64,000 bases of DNA, taken from Dryomyza anilis. Taxonomy: Eukaryota > Arthropoda > Insecta > Diptera > Dryomyzidae. A program made the position numbers and the translations under genes. Shown here one piece after another: positions 1-12,320 of the stretch (positions are counted from its first letter, which is position 1; the number at the start of each line of letters is the position of its first letter). The notes under the pieces were generated by a model that did not search any database, had not been told where the DNA came from, and was given only the letters and a program-made list of their open reading frames with translations. The stretch lies in assembly GCA_951804985.1 (NCBI GenBank), contig OX638130.1, positions 7,355,259 through 7,419,258 on the forward strand, read 5' to 3'.

Positions 1-229
1 GCAATTTTTAATATTTGACTTTTGGCATTATTTACGTTAAAAATATCCTTTGGCGGTTTTTTACATATATTTTTTCTTTTTGTACTGCGCAAATGTGCCG
101 CATAAATTAAAAACGTTTTTGAACTGACCTAAGGAGTTTTTCATGGTTTTTTTTTTGCAGTTTTTAAATATTTATTTTTAATTTTTATATTTTCATGCAG
201 TAAAATTCAAAAAGTCAAAACACAAATTT

Positions 230-1830
230 AGACTCCAAATTCAATTTTCGATAAAAAAAAAATAATTTTCACTAAAAGTTAAATATTCACGCAAAATAAC
301 ATGTTTCCATCAAAATTCAATTTAACACTCAAAATATTTTATAAAAATTCAATGTTCGACTCAAATTAAATTTTTAACTCAAAGCTAAATGTTCACTCAA
401 ATTCAAATTTTCAGTTAAAATCCAATTTTTCAGTTAAAATTCAATTTTCAGTCAAAATTCAATTTTTCAGTCAAAATTCAATTTTTCAGACAAAATTTAA
501 TTCACTCAAAATTAAATTTTCTACACAAAATTAAATTTTTCAGGCAAAATTAAATTTTTCCGTTAAAAATTCTATATTCCACTCAAAATTAAACTTTACA
601 CTCATAATTCAAATTTCATTCCAATTTATAGTTAAAATTAAAATTTTCAGTCAAAATTAAATTTTCCACTTATAATTCAAATTTCACTAAAAATTTCAGA
701 AAAATTAAATTTTGCAGTCAAAACTCATTTTTCCACTCAAAATTAAAATGTTCAGTCAAAATTAAAATTTTCAATCAAAATTCAATTTTCCACTCAAAAG
801 ATAATTTTTCACTCAAAATTAATTTTCCACTCAAAAGCTAATTTTTCACTCAAAATTAATTTTCCACTCAAAAGTTAATTTTTCACTCAAAATTCAATTT
901 TCCACTCAAAAATCAATTTTCCACTCCATATCCATTGTTCCACTCAAAATTGAATATTTCACTCAAAATTGAATATATCACTCAAAATTGAATATTTCAC
1001 TCAAAATTGAATATTTCACTCAAAATTGAATATTTCACTCAAAATTAAATTTTCCACTAAAAATTTATTTTTCAATAAATATTCAATTGATCACTCAAAA
1101 TTAAATTTTTCACTACAAATTCTAAAATTGAATTCAACATAAAATTTTTCTTTTAAAATTAAAATTTTCAGTCAAAATTCAACATTTCAGTCAATTCAAC
1201 TTTTCACTCAAAATTAAAATTTTTAGCCAAAATTAAAATTTCCAAAACTTTCCACTTCAATTAAATGTTTCACTAAAATTCAGTTTTTCAGTAAAAATTT
1301 AATATTTCACTCCAAATTCAATATTTTATTTTCTACTCCATATTCAATGTTTCACTCAAATTTAAATTTATCACTCAAAATTAAAATTTCACTCAAATTT
1401 AAATATATCACTCAAAATTAAAATTTCACTCAAAATTAAAATTTCACTCAAATTTAAAATTTCACTCAAAATTAAAATTTCACTCAAAATTAAAATTTCA
1501 TTCAAAATTAAAATTTCACTCAAAATTAAAATTTCACTCAAAATTAAATTTATCAGTCAAAATTAAATTATCCACTTAAATGTTCCACTCAATATTCAAT
1601 TTTTCACTCAAAATAAAATTTTACTCAAAATTAAGTTTTCACTCAAAATTAAATTTATCAGTCCACACTCGATTTGCCACTCAAAATTCAATTTTCCACT
1701 TCAATGTCCCACTCAATATTAAATTTCTTCACTCGAAATCAAATTTTTACTCAAAATTAAGTTTTCACTCAAAATTCAATTTGTCAGTCCAAATTAAAAT
1801 TTTCACTCCAAATTCACAGAATTAAAATAC
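230..1830. repeat. Degenerate minisatellite, unit about 17-20 bp
   Basis: The phrase CACTCAAAATTAAATTTT and close variants (CAGTCAAAATTCAATTTTT) recur for about 1.6 kb. Local homogeneous runs occur, for example near 955-1040 and 1430-1545. Open frames here are by-products of the repeat. Confidence 0.9.
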
Positions 1831-2019
1831 TACACAAAATTCAATTTTATTTATTCAAATATTTTTATTTTCATTATTTTTAATTTTAACTTATTATTTT
1901 ATTTATGTTTTTTTAATTTTAAATTTTAAATTTTTTATTTCATATATTTTTTTTCAATTTCCAATAAGGAAATCACATTATTCGCACGCATCCTGTCGCC
2001 TTATCTGCGCTGCCTTATC

Positions 2020-3070
2020 TCTTTTGCACGTGCCTGTCGTCCTTTTCACATCATCCTTTTTCACGTGTGCACCATGACTTTCATGTGCGGCTTGTATGCT
2101 TTTATATTTTAATCGGTCTTTGCACATGCTTTTTGTACTTTTCGAGATGCCTTAATCCTGTACACTGCTCTGTCTTTAGTTTTCACGCATTTCTGATCCT
2201 TTTTCACGCGTTTGTCAGTTTTCCCATGCGTTTGTTTTTGTTTATCACGTGTTTGTCGTACTTTTTTTTCATTACAGAAAGAAAAAACATTATTTGTATA
2301 CATTTTGCTGTCTTTAAAGCAATTGCTTCACTACCATGTTGTCTTTTTCACGTGTTCGTTATCCTTTTTCACGTGTCAACCATGACTTTTCACGTGCTGT
2401 TCTTACATTTTTAATATGAAAATCAGTATTTCTGCAGTTCTTTCATTTTATTGGAGATGTCTTTTAAAATGTTAATCTTTTTCGCTGTTTTTTTTTTTTT
2501 TTTGTTTATTTTCACGTGTTTGTTATCCTTTTTCACGTATTTGTTATGCTTTTAATATATTTTTATTTTTCAAGCACTTAATTTTTTTCACGCATTTCTC
2601 ATATTTTTTTACAAATCTTTTTTTTAGAATTTTCATGTATTTTTCTATATTTTTCACGTATCTATAGTCCTATTTCACATGACTATTGTCCTATTTCACG
2701 TGTTTGTTTTCCTTTTTTAGGCATTGCTGGTCTTTTCATATAATTTTTCTCACCTTTTTTACGTGTTTATCATACTTTTTCACGTGCTTATCATCTGTTT
2801 TTCATTTTTTCACGCTTTTGTTACATTTTTACATATTTTTAATCCTTTTTCACGCACGTCTCGTGTCTCTTTTTGCAAAATTCAACTGCCTTTTCACGCA
2901 TTCATCGTTGAAGAATAGCATTCATTTTACTCTTAATGCATTCGTCACTTTTATCTGTCGCTTGTACTTATTTAAATGAGTTCTGCCTTCTTTTTACGCG
3001 TTCAACCTATTTTTCACGCCGTCATGCATCTTTTTCTCACGCATTCATGCAGTTTTCACGCACGCATTGC
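2020..3070. repeat. Pyrimidine-rich degenerate repeat with many CACGTG palindromes
   Basis: Units of roughly 20-40 bp carry CTTTTTCACGTGTTTGT-like phrases separated by T-rich sequence. About nine exact CACGTG hexamers lie between 2020 and 2790. Variants with ACGCGT, CACGCA or TACGTG continue to about 3065. The open frames on both strands are low-complexity (Phe/Leu/Cys-rich) and not credible proteins. Confidence 0.75.
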
Positions 3071-4619
3071 CTTTCATCAATGCTTTGCGGGACCCATTAA
3101 ATGTCGTAAATCAGTTTCGCATTAAATGCTTTTAATCAGTGAATTAAAATAATTTATCAACGATATAAAAATAATTAATCCAGGCATTTATTTGAACCGC
3201 ATAAAAGGACATGCGGCTATTATTTAAAGTTTTCACATATTACTTTTTGTATTTTTAATTTGAACGCTTTGCCATTTAAATTAAAAATCTGCTATTTTTG
3301 TAGTTTAATTAAAATGCAAGTCACATAAGTGCACAGGCTGTACTTAATTTAAAAATACATTTATTGTAAAAAAAAAATATTTCTTTAATTAAATTTTATA
3401 TATTTCTTATTTTTTTAAATTAAAAAATAAAAATGCAACAAATTTTAAAATTTATTTTAAAATTATTTAAATATCAGCAACAACTTTATTAAAAAAAATA
3501 TATAAAATATGCCCACTTCAAACACAGCTGAAACGTTTTAAAATTCAGCCACTCTAATTTGCTTAGCCTACTTTCGGACGCCTGAGAACACTATGCTGCA
3601 TTTTAAAATGAATAAAATATCGCAAATTAAATAAAAATTGTAACAAAATACAAAAAAAAAACAAACAAACTCGCAATAAAATATAAAAATAAATCTCTGA
3701 AAAAGTATTCAAAAAATCTTGCAATAAAATATCGAAAAAATCTGCATAAAAGTAAAATGCATAATAAATAACTAAATATTTGTTGAAAAATATTTACCAA
3801 CGTTAGCTGCACAAAATTTGTATTTTTTGTTTCAGCTCTAGCATTTTTTGTAATATTTTTCCACAAAATATGCTGCATATATTTCAAATGTAATAAAAAA
3901 TCGTTGCATATATCAGGGCGACCACACACGTGGCGGCCACCAATCGAATGCATAAATAAAAGGTGCACGCATTAATTGTGTGCATGTGACAAACAATTTA
4001 TTGGCGCCAAATATATAGTATATGGTCAAAAAGTGATTTTTTAAAAATAATAAATAAAAAATTTCAAATTTTCTAATTGATTTAAAGTTTAGTTTAATTG
4101 ACAAAGTCAATTTATTTGATTTTCTTAAATGCTTGTATTGAAATTTTAACATAAAATGTAAATTAAATAAAAATTATATTTGCTACAAATAAAATGGAAA
4201 TATATTTGCGACAAATAAAATTCAATTAATTTTATAATTGCTATTAAAAATTTACTTAAATAAAATGTACAAATGCGAAAATAAAATAATTGTATTGAAA
4301 CATAAATAAATATATAGAAAATATAATTTAATTAATTATAATATACTTGTCATGAATATATAAATACTCAAAAATTAAATATTATATTTCATATAAACAT
4401 ATTTCAATTGAATATAAAATTGTTTGTAACTAAAATGTATATGGTTGCATATTGAACGATTTATATTACAAATTTCTTGTGACCAACATAATTTGTAAAA
4501 ATGTACTTGTGGCAAACAACTATATATTATATACTGTTGAGATGTATTTAAAATTTACTGTTATAAATTAAAAGCTAAACATTCAACATTTATTTATATT
4601 ACACAAATATAATTTTTAT

Positions 4620-5370
4620 TTCTGCCAAAAAACTATTTAAAAAACCACTTGAAGTGTAATATATTTTATGCTATAATATTTATAATTGCAGCAATTATAT
4701 TAAATAGCATTGTAAAAAAAAAACAAGTTATTTGCATCGTTTAAATTATGGAAATTAGTAGTACAATTATTATAGATAATGTTTTAAAATAAAGTGATTT
4801 AATAAGACTTCATTATTCAAATTAAAGTAAATATTATAATAATAAAATAATTGTGGCAACTATGTTGAAAGTCAAATAATACTTAACATATTTTTAATAA
4901 ATATTAAATAAGAATTTTAAATGCAATATATTTTAGTCAATTCTATCTAAAATGAATACAAGTTTATTTATATTCACTGAGGCATAATATATTTTATGCA
5001 ATTATATTTATAATTGCAGTAAAAATATATAATAGCAATATAAATATAATAAAGATAAATGCCATTTAAATTGTAGTCATTTTTTGTATGTTTATTAAAG
5101 ATAATGGTTAAAGATGCAGATATTTAAAAATACTTTATTTTTAAAAAAATAATGAATATTGTAACAATAAGATAATTGTGGCAACTTTTTTTAAAGTTGA
5201 ATAATACTACAAATATGTTTAACAGACAATAAATAAATGAAATTTCAATTACAATGATTTCTGAAGAAAATATAAATTTATTTATAAACACATGAGGTCT
5301 AATATATTTTATGCAATTATATTTATAATTGCAGCAAATATATCATACATTATAATATACTAAATAATGA
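4620..5370. repeat. Tandem repeat, about 320-bp unit, three diverged copies
   Basis: The phrase TAATATATTTTATGC followed by TTATAATTGCAG appears near 4660, 4985 and 5300. The sequence between the copies is also similar (for example 'aataattgtggcaac' near 4845 and 5170). Confidence 0.75.
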
Positions 5371-5394
5371 GTTATTTCTATAGATAAATGATTG

Positions 5395-5760
5395 AATTGA
5401 TTCAATATATAATATTTTGCAGACATTTTACTGTTTTACTTAAAACTAATATTTAAATAACTAAATATCTGCGATAACTATTTTAATAATTGCATAATAC
5501 TGAATATATATTTAGCATAAAATAATTAAGAGTTTTAAATTAATAAAATAATATTTAATATAATCTCTATCTATTGAATTGATTCAAATTATAATCATGA
5601 TGCAAACATTTTACTGTTTTACTTAAAACTAATAATTGAATAACTAAATATTTGCGATAACTATTTTAATAATTGCATAATACTGAATATATATTTAGCA
5701 TAAAATAATTAAGAGTTTTAAATTAGTTTATAATATTTAATATAATCTCTATTAAATTTG
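5395..5760. repeat. Tandem duplication, about 180-bp unit, two copies
   Basis: A block beginning GATTCAA..TATAAT, continuing ACATTTTACTGTTTTACTT and ending AATTAAGAGTTTTAAATTA near 5540 repeats immediately downstream, ending near 5725. Divergence between copies is low. Confidence 0.85.
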
Positions 5761-5995
5761 AGTTTATGATAATCTCTAAATTGAGTTTAGTTATAATGAC
5801 ACGAATGCAATTATTTTTATAATTACAACAAGTATATATAAAATACCATTATTTGCAATTTAATTAGTTATTTATAATTTTTTTAATTATACATATATTT
5901 TAAAAGGCATTGCATAAATTATAGTGAACAATAGAGTTACAGAAAACATATTTGTATTATTTAATGCATGCGTATAACATGTTAATATTGTTACT

Positions 5996-6057
5996 ACGTT
6001 ATGTTTATCATTTTACAATTTTTCCAACGTTATGTTTATCATTTTACAATTTTTCCA
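5996..6057. repeat. Direct duplication of a 31-bp unit
   Basis: A 31-bp block starting ACGTTATGTTTATCATTTTA occurs twice head to tail, at 5996 and 6027. Confidence 0.9.
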
Positions 6058-6539
6058 AAATTATTAAGCATATTTAAAATATGCTCGTAATATAAACAAT
6101 GCATAATTCACATGCTCTAATTGCAAAATATAGGCTAAACTTGCTGTACACATGTGAACAAAATAACTGAATTAATTTTAATTAGAACAAAAATATGTTT
6201 ATCCACACAACAACATAATGCCATAATATAATATGTTATAAATTGAAAGAAATGCCATAAAATGCAAGGCATTTGAAGCGCATATGTGCAGCAGATAAAT
6301 ATACACAAATTTATAATGCAAAAAAAAATATATATATTTTTGAAATAAAATGTTAAAAAGAATGAAATAATATGTGAAAAAAATTATATGAAAAAATAGC
6401 TGAACAAATTTTATGGAAAAATATGTGCACAAAAATATACAAAACAACTAAAAATATTTTGTATTTTTTTATGGCAATAAAAATGCGCATCAATATTAAA
6501 ACAAATGCATGTCATTTTAATTGTGCGCCATTGCGAGAT

Positions 6540-6905
6540 GATTTGATGCGGTTGATGATGAGGCTGTTTTTTTTTTTTCATTAGATCAGCAGCTTATGAG
6601 GATGTTGCTGTTGCTGAAATGGCTGATGTTGCTGTTGCTCCGGCTGCCGCTGTTGCTACTGCAGCCAGTCAGCTACACATGCAGCTGTTTTTACTGAAGC
6701 GCACGCTGTTGACTGCTGCTGCAGGCTTTAATTATGATCAACACCATATTTTATATTTGGAGGAAATTCAAAACTCTGAGGGGTTTATATTTGGAAGGCG
6801 CTCGAATGGCGCAGCAATTATTGATGATGTTGCTGATGAGTAGTACTTGTTGCTATTGTTGTTGCAATTATTTGTGTTGTTGTGGATGATGTGTGCGCAC
6901 ATATG
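6540..6905. repeat. GTTGCT/GATGTT trinucleotide-rich tract
   Basis: A tract rich in TGTTGCTGTTGC and GATGATG-type triplets interrupts the AT-rich intron. It contains a 74-codon open frame (6619-6843), alanine-rich at its start because of the triplets. It has no splice context that joins it to Fas2 and no recognisable domain, so I treat it as repeat sequence. Confidence 0.6.
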
Positions 6906-7764
6906 TTAAATAAATTAATATTTGAATATACTGATATATACGAGAAAACATAAAAAAATAAAAAAAAAGAAAAATAAATGTTAAAAAATTAAAAATATAA
7001 AAATAAAGTTCTATCTTGAAAAAAAATATAATATAAATTACAAAAAAAATAAATTACAAAAAACAAAATTTAATAAAAAAATATAAAAAAAAAACAAAAT
7101 TATCAATAAAAATTAAATTAATATTTATAAAATATCAAAAAATAAATACAATTTATGTAATTTGCTACTTTAAATTTTTAAAATCAAAAACTCAAAAAAT
7201 ACTCAACAGTTCAGCTAAAAAGTAAGCATTAAAATTAATTACAAAATAACTAAAGATCACTTGTTGATTGAGACATCATTGCAGAAAAAATATTTCTTTT
7301 AAGAAAAAACCAGCAAAAAGTTGCGAAAATTTAAAAAGCAAGAAACCATTAAAATAAAACATGAAATAATTATTGCCTCTGTTGATAGAGAAAACAGCTG
7401 CTTTATGAGTTGCTGAAGACATTCATTCAATTTTGCTTAATTTTGTGAAATATGAAAAAAAATAATAATGAAATGTTTGCAAAAGACGTTCAATATTAAA
7501 AGTGACACAATTGAAAAATGAAAATTATTAAAAAAATATATATTACAAAAATTAAAACAAAAATTAAAATTTTATAATGAAACTTTTGTTAAAATTTTAA
7601 GTCTGTATTGAAATTTCCAGTCAATGTCTGAAAACAGTCCATGCCTGAAACGCATATTACTTCTCATAATTATTTCAAATTGTTGTTTTATATATTCTTA
7701 TTGCTTTCTTTTAATAAATAACAGCATTTTATGATTTTTTTGCAAAACGATTTTATATATCAAA

Positions 7765-8340
7765 ATTGCTCTTTATTTTGCTCTTGACATTATTGCTCAT
7801 TATAGCGTATATTACTGCTTCTTTTTTATAAACAAATTATTTATTGCTCCATTAAAAATTATTATAATCTGCTTATTTTTGTGCAAAACAGTTTTTATTA
7901 CTCTTTATGTAAAAATGTTTCCTAAGAATGCTCTTTATATTGCTTCTGACATTATTGTTGCTTATTGCGCATATTACTCCGTATAGTTAATTCATTTTTT
8001 TTTTTTCATTTACTCCCTTTTATCAAAACATTTATATATTTGTGCAAAAAAAGTCTTTATAAAATGATTGCTCTTCATATAAAAATTGTTTTGAAAATGC
8101 TCTTTAAATTGCTTTTGACATTATTGCTCTTTTTAGCGCATATTACAAATTATCGTAACTTATTTATTGCCTTATTGCTTCGTTTTGAACAAGAAATTAT
8201 TTTCTAGTTATTTTTGTGCAAAAAAAAGATGTTATTTCATTTCATTTCATTTTATCAAAATTGCTCTTGATAGTGCTCTTTATATTGCTCTTGACATTAT
8301 TGCTCTTTACAGCTCATATTACTCCTCATTGTCATTTCAA
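7765..8340. repeat. Tandem repeat, about 165-175-bp unit, four copies
   Basis: The phrase GCTCTTTATATTGCTCTTGA followed by CATTATTGCTC and a CATATTAC motif appears near 7770, 7930, 8098 and 8273. The copies alternate with poly-T/ATCAAAATTG segments. Confidence 0.8.
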
Positions 8341-9784
8341 GTTGTTGCCTGAGTCAAGTACATTTTTTCCTTTCGTTGACTCATCCACGTTCGCAACATG
8401 TTTAACATCAATAACATCTTTATGATTCTCAGTAGATGATGCTGCATCTGTTCCGTTTATAGCTCCATCAACAACTGTATCAAAATTGTTATAGTCTTCA
8501 TCTCGAACATCATCTTGAGCAAGCAAGCATCTTTATTATATACGTCATAATCATCTGTATAGCGCAAAAACTTTATGCTCTTCAACAGCTGTATCTTTTT
8601 AACAAATTTATCATCCTACACATCTGCATCATAATATTGTTTCATCATCTTCATCAACATCAACAGCAACTGCATCCTTTTTGCATTCTTTTCGCATCCT
8701 TTTAATCATCCTCATATTTCGCAACATATTCATCATGCTGCTCGTCGTCGCCATATTGCCAACTTGAAACATACTACGAAATAGCAGTAAATTTTGTTTG
8801 CTACAGCTATGCGTCACAAGATGGCGCTGACATTTTTCACATTCAATAAATTTTTATTAGAAAACTGTTAGGTTTTTAAAAACAAATTCTATACTTTTCA
8901 GAAACAAATTTGTAAGCTGCATAATTTGACATTATCAAAAGAAAAATAATTTTGCAAATTTTTTAATATAAAAAGAGCTACATCATATAAGGGCTGCCTC
9001 TTAAACAAAGCTTTCACTTTGTACTTAATACTCTGTACTTTATACTCTTTGGCTGGCACTGCATTTAAGAGTTTGTGTTTTTTTTTCATTTTTGGTTCTC
9101 ACGACCTCATTGCAGTTCAAAGTTAACAACAGCTGCTTCCCTGACATGCAACACCATTCACCAGGGGGACAGAGTCAGGGTGCCTGTAAGGTTCCACTGG
9201 ACGCCCAGTAGCTTCTTTTTCAACGTTCAATGATACATTGCAATGTTGGCTGGATGGCAACGCATGTTTTGGCTCATAATTTATCGTTCATGGCAATCTA
9301 CGTACACAATTTTCGACACAGTCTTTGACTTTATACACAGACTATATATGCACTCAACTCAACTGAACTCACTAAATCATAATGATTTAAAATTTTTGCG
9401 CTATGTTATAAAGCAAAAGTAGGGAACTATAAAATATAGGGTACAAATGGGGGGTGGTCGAAAGACTATAGTTACAAGTTGTCTACACGTTATGCTGCTA
9501 GATGGCATTGTGCAGCAGTGTTCAGACTTATTATAGTACTTGAGAGAAAGCTCTTCTATAAAATATAAAGTGCTCTTCTGGAAGGCAATATTCGGAAAGG
9601 TACTAAAGAGTAGTGTACTCTATTATTAAACTTTACTATATTATGTTATAAAGTGGAGTAGTATAAATAAAAATTGATATTTATTAGTTCAGATATTCTT
9701 AAAAAAATGCACTATGAAACGATGATACCACTCAGAAAAAGCGGGCAGTGTACAAGTTTGGGTGGAACTGTCAATCGTAGTACT

Positions 9785-9870
9785 ACCGACCTTAGCAGTC
9801 CAGATGTATGAGCGCTGGACTTGCGTTCTAAATGTCTTGGGTTCGAATCTCGTTTTAACATGACGCTCGA
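9785..9870 (+). repeat. tRNA-like sequence, possible SINE fragment
   Basis: A good Pol III box B, GGTTCGAATC, lies at 9840-9849. A plausible box A (TAGCAGTCCAG) sits about 45 bases upstream, with the tRNA-like phrase GCGCTGGACTTGCG between them. The cloverleaf is not intact (the anticodon stem is imperfect and no clean acceptor stem pairs), so this is not called as a functional tRNA. A tRNA-derived SINE or tRNA pseudogene fits best. Confidence 0.45.
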
Positions 9871-9984
9871 TGTGATATCAACTAGACATCTGCATAAATG
9901 TATTTGAAGTTCCCTCTACAAAATATGCACTAATGCACACTACAGTATTGAGCGCATTTTGCAATGGCAGTCTACTGTATTATA

Positions 9985-10135
9985 GTGAAGTCTCTTTCAG
10001 CGACTTCACTGCACTGCAGTATTTGTTTCATTGGTGTCAAGTACTGTCAATTGCAGTCTAGTGTCTCTTCCAGCGACTTCACTTCACTGCAGTATTTTGT
10101 TTCATTGGTGTCATTGGTATTTGTTTCATGTTGGT
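9985..10135. repeat. Tandem duplication, 73-bp offset
   Basis: The phrase TCTCTTTCAGCGACTTCACT continues through CACTGCAGTATTTTGTTTCATTGG-like sequence. It starts at 9991 and again at 10064 with few differences. Confidence 0.85.
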
Positions 10136-10454
10136 TCTCAAAACATTCAATGTTTTGAAAAACAAAACCACCTGATATCACTATCGCTTAACATGCAACG
10201 AATACAGTGAGTGCAGCGAGTGAACGCAACGAGTAAATTATGATTTTCTTATACACTTTTTTTCCTACATTTCAATATTAATGGAAATTCCTTAGAGTAA
10301 GAATGTTAAAAAAAAAATGCAAAATGCACTAAGTACTCGGTACTTTTATTGCACATCATTATAGACCTCTTCACTACAGCTACGTTTTGTTTGTGTTTTA
10401 TTTTGACAGTACTTGGTGTACTTGGTGCTTTGTTGTTGTGAGCAATACATTCAG

Positions 10455-11260
10455 AAAAATGACCTTTCCACCGAACTATGTTGGTTCGTGCCGCCCAGAG
10501 TCTTGGACACTGTGGTCACTTGAAAAAAAACAACTTTTGTGATACCTTATAGTTCACATTTTTTAGTCAAAATTCGTTTAATCTGAAATACCTAGGTAAT
10601 TAATGATTGATAAATTTGGATAGGTAAGGAAAGGCCCTTTCTAACGAACTATGTTTGGTTTGTGCACCCTCAGAATCTTGGTCACAGTGATCACTTGAAA
10701 AAAAATCTTTTTGTAGTACCTTATAGTACATATTTTGGAGTAAAAATTCGTCTAATCTGAAAAACCTGGACACAAATTAATTGACAACGTCAGATAGGTA
10801 ATGAAATGAAATAAAAAAAACTTAGTTTGGTTCGATCACATTCAGAATTTTGTTCACAGTGATCACTTGAAAAAAAACTTTTTATAATACTTTATAGTAC
10901 ACATTTTATAGTAGAAAAAATCGTATTATTTTAAATAATTGGATACATATTAATTGGCAACGTTGGATAGGAATGAAAGGCTCTTTCTAACGAATTTTGT
11001 TTTGTTCGATCAAATCCCTAATTTTGGTCACAGTGATCACTTAAAAAAAACTTTTTGTAGTACCTTATAGAACAACTTTTAAATTAACAATTCGTTTAAT
11101 CTGTAATACCTGAATAATTAATTATTCACAAAATTATATTGGTAATGAAAGTATCTTTCCAACGAACTAGGTTCGGTTTGTGTAGCCTCGAGAACTGTGT
11201 CACAGTGGTCATTTGAAGATAACCGTCTGTTAAAATATTTGTGACGTATTTTACTTCAAT
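10455..11260. repeat. Satellite-like array, about 172-bp monomer, five copies
   Basis: Monomers start near 10457, 10629, 10803, 10975 and 11145 (spacings about 170-174 bp). Each carries CTTTC.AACGAACTATGTT, a CACAGTGATCACTTGAAAAA box with a TGATCA palindrome in most copies, TACCTTATAGTACA and ATTCGTTTAATCTG. The copies have diverged noticeably. Confidence 0.9.
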
Positions 11261-11474
11261 TTCGCACATCAGAAAGGATAAAAAATATTTGTGTGCTGTC
11301 ATAATTTATATTATTCTTTTTATATATATTTTCCGACTTTCAATAATAATTCTCACCATTTAGCTAATTAAAACATTGAAATTTCAACTGTCCCTGAAAA
11401 GTTTTTATAGCCACACATTATAGCATGACCTCAACACTATACGACCTCATCACAGAACAACCACTGTCAGGTTC

Positions 11475-11580
11475 AACCATCCATCCATCCATCCACACAT
11501 CTTGAAACTGTCATTGTCAAGCTTTAAGCATCATTCACTCAGTGGTCATCATCAACATCGTCATCATCATCATGACAGCA
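11475..11580. repeat. Short microsatellites (ATCC and ATC types)
   Basis: A short run of CATCCATCCATCC near 11481-11495 and a CATCATCATCAT run near 11555-11575 flank unique sequence. Confidence 0.8.
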
Positions 11581-12059
11581 ACTTTCACATCATCCTCCCA
11601 CAATGCCTCAATGCGTTATCAACCATATTCACATTCATTTCAATCGTATGCAAATTTTAATTAATTTTAATTGACATTCTACGTAAAATGACATTTAATA
11701 ATGAAAAATACAAACGTAACGTGTACCACATACAAAATAGTAGCAGCAAGCAGGACTGAGTAATATTTTAGGGTTGACAAAAAAAAATAAATATGAAAAA
11801 AATGTATAATAAAAACAAAATAATTTGGCGTGGCGCAAAAAGTTCAAAAGTTCACATCCGTTTGGCGAATTTAATTTAATTTGAGTCTTCATTTTTTGCG
11901 TATTTATATCAATTTTCAGAAAATTATGATGACTACATTTGGCGGCAAAAGTGGAAAATAATATGAGAAATTTAATTGAGAAACTTTTGAAAAAAGTAAT
12001 TTCTTATTTTGTATAATTAACAACAGGATTATTTCGTAATTAAATATGGAATTTTTCGA

Positions 12060-12320
12060 CTAACATATGGTACTACTGAATCACATACAAGTAATAAAAT
12101 ACTATTAGTACTAAATTTATCTTTAGTACTGTAGGTATTATTTGTACAGAAGGTACTATTGGTACTGATGATGCTATTGTTACTGAAGGTACTATTATGA
12201 TTGAAGATACATTTTAAACAAATGGTACTTTTGTTACAAAAAGTACTATTCCTATTGAAGATACTAAATATACTATTTTTATTGAATGTATTACAAGTAC
12301 TAACGGTACATTTTCTCTGT
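12060..12320. repeat. Degenerate GGTACTATT repeat
   Basis: Phrases of the type GGTACTATTGGTACTGA with GAAGGTACTATT recur about every 20-25 bp through this stretch. Confidence 0.75.

Noticed and set aside
230..1830. Regular spacing at first glance like a CRISPR array
   Set aside because: Units are degenerate and contiguous with no unique spacers, and the genome is clearly eukaryotic.
6619..6843. 74-codon Ala/Val-rich frame
   Set aside because: The alanine-rich start is due to GCTGTTGCT triplets; no conserved domain and no signal peptide that could be the missing Fas2 first exon.
9785..9870. Functional tRNA gene
   Set aside because: Box A and B are present, but acceptor and anticodon stems do not pair properly, so it is listed only as tRNA-like.
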